Below, in pieces: positions 60,815 through 64,000 of a stretch of DNA of 64,000 nt. The position numbers and the translations under genes are program-made. Source of the DNA: Clostridia bacterium (GTDB lineage Bacteria > Bacillota > Clostridia > Christensenellales > Borkfalkiaceae); assembly GCA_017468085.1 (NCBI GenBank), contig JAFUJR010000034.1, positions 62,001 to 126,000 on the forward strand. Reading direction: 5' to 3'. Within the stretch, counting starts at the first letter, position 1. Each line of letters starts with the position of its first letter. The notes beneath the pieces were generated by a model, which had not been told where the DNA came from, did not search any database, and saw only the letters and a program-made list of their open reading frames with translations.

Positions 60815-62896
60815 ATGGAATTTTTAATCGCAAAAAGCGGTGGGTTTTGTCACGGCGTCAAAAAGGCTGTTGACAAAGCCTTTTCAATTGATCCGAAAGA
60901 CGTATATATTTACGGTGAGATTATCCATAACCCCGACGTTGTGCGCTCTATTACGGAACGCGGCATTAAAACCATCGAGAGGTTGGAAGACATACCCGAC
61001 GGCTCAACGCTGATTATTCGTTCGCACGGCGTAGGGAAAAAGGTGTATGAGGATTGTAAAGCGCGCAAAATCAAGGTGGTGGATTGCACCTGCGAGTTTG
61101 TTCGTCGCACGCAGAAGATCGTCGATGAGCAACACGCGCTTGGCAAAGCAATTATCATCGTAGGAGAAAAGACGCACCCGGAGGTTATTGGGCTAAACGG
61201 CTGGTGTGATAACGAGGCGTATATTTTTTCGTCGGAAAATGAAGATTTTACAATTTTACCCCAAAAAGATTGCTGTGTAGTGGCACAAACGACCTATTCT
61301 GAGGAAAAATTTGAAAAAATTATAAAAATTCTTGACAATATCAGCCAAAAAACAGTTGAAGTTTTTAAAACAATTTGCTATACTACTATAGGACGGCAAA
61401 ATGAGGCGAACGAATTATCTAAGCAATGCGACGCCGTATTGGTTATCGGAGGCTTGAACAGCAGCAACACAAACAAGCTCTACGATATCTGCGCGAAGAA
61501 TTGTCCCAACGTATTTCGTTTGGCGAATGCTGCCGATCTAAATTATAAAACAATCAAAAGATTTAAAAAGGTAGGTATCGTTACGGGTGCAAGTACCCCT
61601 AACGCGCAAACTCAGGAGGTTCTCTTAAAGATGGAAATGGAAACAGAAGCAAAAGCAACGAGCATGGAAGAAGTCGTTGCGAACATGGACAGTCAACAGA
61701 AGTTCAAAAAAGGACAGTTGATTACGGCTACGATTTCGTCGGCTGACGATTCGGGTGTTGCAGTATTGCTCCCTCTCGCAAAGAAGGAAGTAATTCTCGA
61801 TAAGGACGAGGTAGACTGCGAAGTTTACAATAAGGATGAATTCAATGCAAAACTTGGCGAAGAAATCGAACTTATGGTTGTTGCAATCAACCCCGTAAAA
61901 CTTTCTCAAAAAGAAATTAAGAAGATTAAGGAAGAGGAAGCTGCACTCGCCGAAATCCAAGCAGGAAAAGAATTTGAAGTTGTATGTACCGGTTTCAACA
62001 AAGGTGGCTTGACGTCCCAACTTGGTTCTTATACCGTATTCGTACCCGCTCGTGAAATTCGTTCGGGCTACGTAAAAGAACTCGATAAGTACGTAGGCAA
62101 GAAGCTTCGCCTTAAACTTCTCGAAATCAAAACGGAAAGAAGAAAGGAAATCATTGCTTCTCAACGCGTTATTATTGAAGCGGAAAAAGCTGCTAAGGAA
62201 GCTGCAAGAGCTGCTAAGGAAGCAGAATTCTTCGCGTCCATCCACGTTGACGACGTGGTGGAAGGTAAAGTTGAAAGAATTACCTCTTTCGGCGCATTCG
62301 TTTCCGTAAACGGTTTCGACTGCCTTGCGCACATCTCCGATCTTTCTTGGACGGGGGTAAAATCCGTTAATGACGTTTTGGAAATCGGCAAGAAATATCA
62401 ATTCAAAGTATTGAAGATCGATGAGGCTTCTAAAAAAGTTTCTATCGGTTACAAGCAGCTTCAAGCACAGCCTTGGGAACTTGCGGCTGAAAAGTATGCT
62501 GAAGGCGACGTTATCCATGGGAAGGTTGTACGTATCGTACCTTTCGGCGCATTCGTAGAAGTTGAAAAGGGCATCGACGGTTTGGTTCATGTTTCTCAAA
62601 TTTCGCATGAATTCCTTGAAAATCCTACCACGGCGCTTGCTATCGGTCAGGAAATCGACGCTAAAATTTTGAAACTTGACTGCGCAGAAAAGAAAATGAC
62701 GTTGTCGATCAAGGCGCTTGAACCGAAACCCGAAAACCTTGAAAGAAAACCTCGCGCTCCCAAAACTGAGGACGGCGAAGTAAAAGAAAAGGTTAAAAAA
62801 CCCAGAGCTCCTAAAGCTGAAGACGAAGTTACCGAATGGAACGAAAGCGGTCTTGGCGGCGTATCTATTGCAGATTTGTTGAATAAGAACTCCTGA
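60815..62896 (+). CDS. ispH-rpsA: Fusion of 4-hydroxy-3-methylbut-2-enyl diphosphate reductase (IspH) and ribosomal protein S1
   Basis: A 693-residue protein. Residues 1-285 are IspH, the last enzyme of the MEP isoprenoid pathway, with the three cluster Cys in GGFCHGVKKAV, VVDCTCEFV and TICYTTIGRQ, the catalytic Glu region IIVGEKTHPEV, and GASTPN. Residues about 293-630 hold four S1 domains starting near 293, 383, 477 and 562; the last two are canonical (SFGAFVSVNGFDCLAHISDLSW; PFGAFVEVEKGIDGLVHVSQIS, each shown in part). The Lys/Pro-rich tail follows. Such a fusion is known in clostridia. Confidence 0.95.
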   Translation: MEFLIAKSGGFCHGVKKAVDKAFSIDPKDVYIYGEIIHNPDVVRSITERGIKTIERLEDIPDGSTLIIRSHGVGKKVYEDCKARKIKVVDCTCEFVRRTQKIVDEQHALGKAIIIVGEKTHPEVIGLNGWCDNEAYIFSSENEDFTILPQKDCCVVAQTTYSEEKFEKIIKILDNISQKTVEVFKTICYTTIGRQNEANELSKQCDAVLVIGGLNSSNTNKLYDICAKNCPNVFRLANAADLNYKTIKRFKKVGIVTGASTPNAQTQEVLLKMEMETEAKATSMEEVVANMDSQQKFKKGQLITATISSADDSGVAVLLPLAKKEVILDKDEVDCEVYNKDEFNAKLGEEIELMVVAINPVKLSQKEIKKIKEEEAALAEIQAGKEFEVVCTGFNKGGLTSQLGSYTVFVPAREIRSGYVKELDKYVGKKLRLKLLEIKTERRKEIIASQRVIIEAEKAAKEAARAAKEAEFFASIHVDDVVEGKVERITSFGAFVSVNGFDCLAHISDLSWTGVKSVNDVLEIGKKYQFKVLKIDEASKKVSIGYKQLQAQPWELAAEKYAEGDVIHGKVVRIVPFGAFVEVEKGIDGLVHVSQISHEFLENPTTALAIGQEIDAKILKLDCAEKKMTLSIKALEPKPENLERKPRAPKTEDGEVKEKVKKPRAPKAEDEVTEWNESGLGGVSIADLLNKNS

Positions 62897-62926
62897 TTGT
62901 TTTAACGATATCCTTTAAATAAAATT

Positions 62927-62962
62927 AAAGTCTGTTTTCTCGATTGAAAGCAGACTTTTTTG
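62927..62962 (+). terminator. Terminator of the cmk-plsC-ispH operon
   Basis: AAAGTCTG (62927-62934) pairs with CAGACTTT (62951-62958) and the stem continues inward with wobble pairs; seven T follow. Confidence 0.85.
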
Positions 62963-63004
62963 TTTATATATAATTATGCAATAAAAAGTCAAGGAGTAAA
63001 TATT

Positions 63005-64000
63005 ATGGCGAAACAAGGCAAAATTAAAATTTCCAGCAAAAATATGATGCCCATCATTAAAAAATGGTTGTATTCCGATAAAGACATTTTCCTTCGTGAA
63101 ATCATCGCAAACGGTATCGACGCAATCACCAAACATAAAAAATTGGCGGATATGGGCGAAACCGAGAAAATGAACGGAGAATATCGGATAAACGTTTACG
63201 TTGACGAGCAAGCAAAAACGTTGACCGTGGAAGATAACGGTATCGGCATGACCGCAGATGAGGTTGAAAAATACATTACAAATATTGCATTTTCGGGCGC
63301 GTCTGATTTCTTAAAAAAATATGAAAATGCGTCGGGCGATGGAATTATCGGCCATTTCGGATTGGGTTTTTATTCCGCGTATATGGTTTCGGAGAACGTA
63401 GAAATCTATACTAAAAGCTATAGGGACGAGCCTGCAATAAGATGGATTTCGGACGGTGAATCTACCTATGAAATAGAGGAAACGGAAAAAACGGAGCGCG
63501 GCACGAAAATCGTTCTTCATATAGCAGATGGTGAAGAGGAATTTTTAAAAGAATACCGCGTTCGCGAATTGTTGCGCAAATATTGCTCGTTTATGCCGTA
63601 TAACATCTATTTAAATCCGAAATTTGATGAAAATGATAAACCGATAAATAGCGCGCCATTGTATTTAAAAGATCCCAAGGATTGTACGGAAGAAGAATAT
63701 AAGAATTTCTACCGCGATACCTTTATGGATTTCAACGAGCCTCTTTTTTGGATTCATTTAAATATGGATTATCCTTTCCGTTTAAAAGGTATTTTGTATT
63801 TTCCGCAGGTCAAGAAACAACAGGTTCAGCTCGAGAAAGGGCAAGTGAAGCTCTATTGCAATCAAGTGTTTATCGCGGACAATATTAAAGAAGTCATTCC
63901 CGAGTTCTTAATGCTCTTAAACGGGGTAATCGATTGCCCGGACATTCCGTTAAACGTATCGAGAAGTTTCTTACAAAACGATTCGCAAGTGCAAAAAATT
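63005..64000 (+). CDS. htpG: Molecular chaperone Hsp90 (HtpG), N-terminal part
   Basis: The first 332 codons of a gene that runs beyond the window; the frame is open to the last base. ATG 63005 follows AAGGAG. GHKL ATPase motifs: FLREIIANGIDAI with the catalytic Glu and Mg-binding Asn, EDNGIGMTADEV, and GHFGLGFYSAYMV. The middle domain starts with DCTEEEYKNFYRDTF and reaches PLNVSRSFLQND. The N-terminus (GKIKISSKNMMPIIKKWLYSDKD in part) differs from enterobacterial HtpG but fits a clostridial variant. A TATAAT at 62969-62974 may serve it, with a poor -35 box. Confidence 0.93.
   Translation, partial: MAKQGKIKISSKNMMPIIKKWLYSDKDIFLREIIANGIDAITKHKKLADMGETEKMNGEYRINVYVDEQAKTLTVEDNGIGMTADEVEKYITNIAFSGASDFLKKYENASGDGIIGHFGLGFYSAYMVSENVEIYTKSYRDEPAIRWISDGESTYEIEETEKTERGTKIVLHIADGEEEFLKEYRVRELLRKYCSFMPYNIYLNPKFDENDKPINSAPLYLKDPKDCTEEEYKNFYRDTFMDFNEPLFWIHLNMDYPFRLKGILYFPQVKKQQVQLEKGQVKLYCNQVFIADNIKEVIPEFLMLLNGVIDCPDIPLNVSRSFLQNDSQVQKI

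Noticed and set aside
61625..62608. 327-codon minus-strand open frame inside the S1 part of ispH-rpsA
   Set aside because: Antisense shadow of repeated S1 domains; Phe- and Arg-rich without motifs.

Overview
The window looks like chromosomal core DNA of a low- to moderate-G+C, monoderm bacterium of the Clostridia (Bacillota). The signs are an ispH-rpsA fusion, a rimO-pgsA-cinA-recA-rny block, a dcw cluster with a meso-DAP-type murE, lipoprotein-type binding proteins, and a Na+-pumping decarboxylase cluster. The class is inferred from gene content only. No prophage, IS element, CRISPR array or rRNA was seen. Two tRNA genes, tRNA-Thr(GGU) and tRNA-Trp(CCA), lie on the minus strand.

Layout. 1-3980: end of malQ and a malEFG-like sugar ABC importer. 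4023-6608 (minus): an NMT1/SsuABC-type importer whose promoter shares its -35 region with that of valS. 6792-14350: valS, then the str genes rpsL, rpsG, fusA and tuf, with unusually long, hairpin-rich leaders before rpsL, rpsG and tuf. 14484-20634: a CPBP protease, then on the minus strand a polyamine operon with its XRE/cupin regulator gene first, then potABCD. 20955-22219: rpsT and divergent murI. 22385-41551: the dcw/cell-division region (mraZ, rsmH, ftsL-like, PBP, murE, mraY, murD, ftsW, murA, ftsQ, ftsA, ftsZ, murC, ftsK). murF and murG are not in it, and it is cut into several transcripts by terminators and new promoters. 41590-47236: rimO, pgsA, cinA-like, recA, rny. 47279-52223: a GNAT gene behind tRNA-Thr, an MgtC-like protein, a cell-surface endonuclease I, tRNA-Trp, rnhA and a VTT membrane protein. 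52367-57480: a five-gene biotin cluster (acyl-CoA carboxyltransferase-like, OadG, biotin carrier, OadB, OadA without biotin domain). 57642-62896: a BaiN/HI0933 flavoprotein carrying an in-frame repeat insertion, then aroH-cmk fusion, plsC and ispH-rpsA fusion. 63005-end: a partial Hsp90 (htpG).

How the genes fit together. The window is dominated by growth functions: translation factors, wall precursor synthesis and division, chromosome segregation and repair, RNA decay, and uptake of maltodextrins, polyamines and one unidentified small substrate. The biotin cluster would couple decarboxylation, or transcarboxylation, to a Na+ gradient. Recognisable sigma-A promoters are very uniform: nearly all have TTGACA-like and TATAAT-like boxes exactly 17 bases apart. 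This helped to fix several start codons.

Most interesting points: the switch-like RNA between rpsL and rpsG; the tandem-repeat, alternative-pairing leader of tuf; the AroH-CMK fusion; the transcarboxylase-like plus sodium-pump gene set with an enlarged OadB; a palindromic repeat found both inside a gene and between genes; and a PBP gene whose expected ATG reads ATC.
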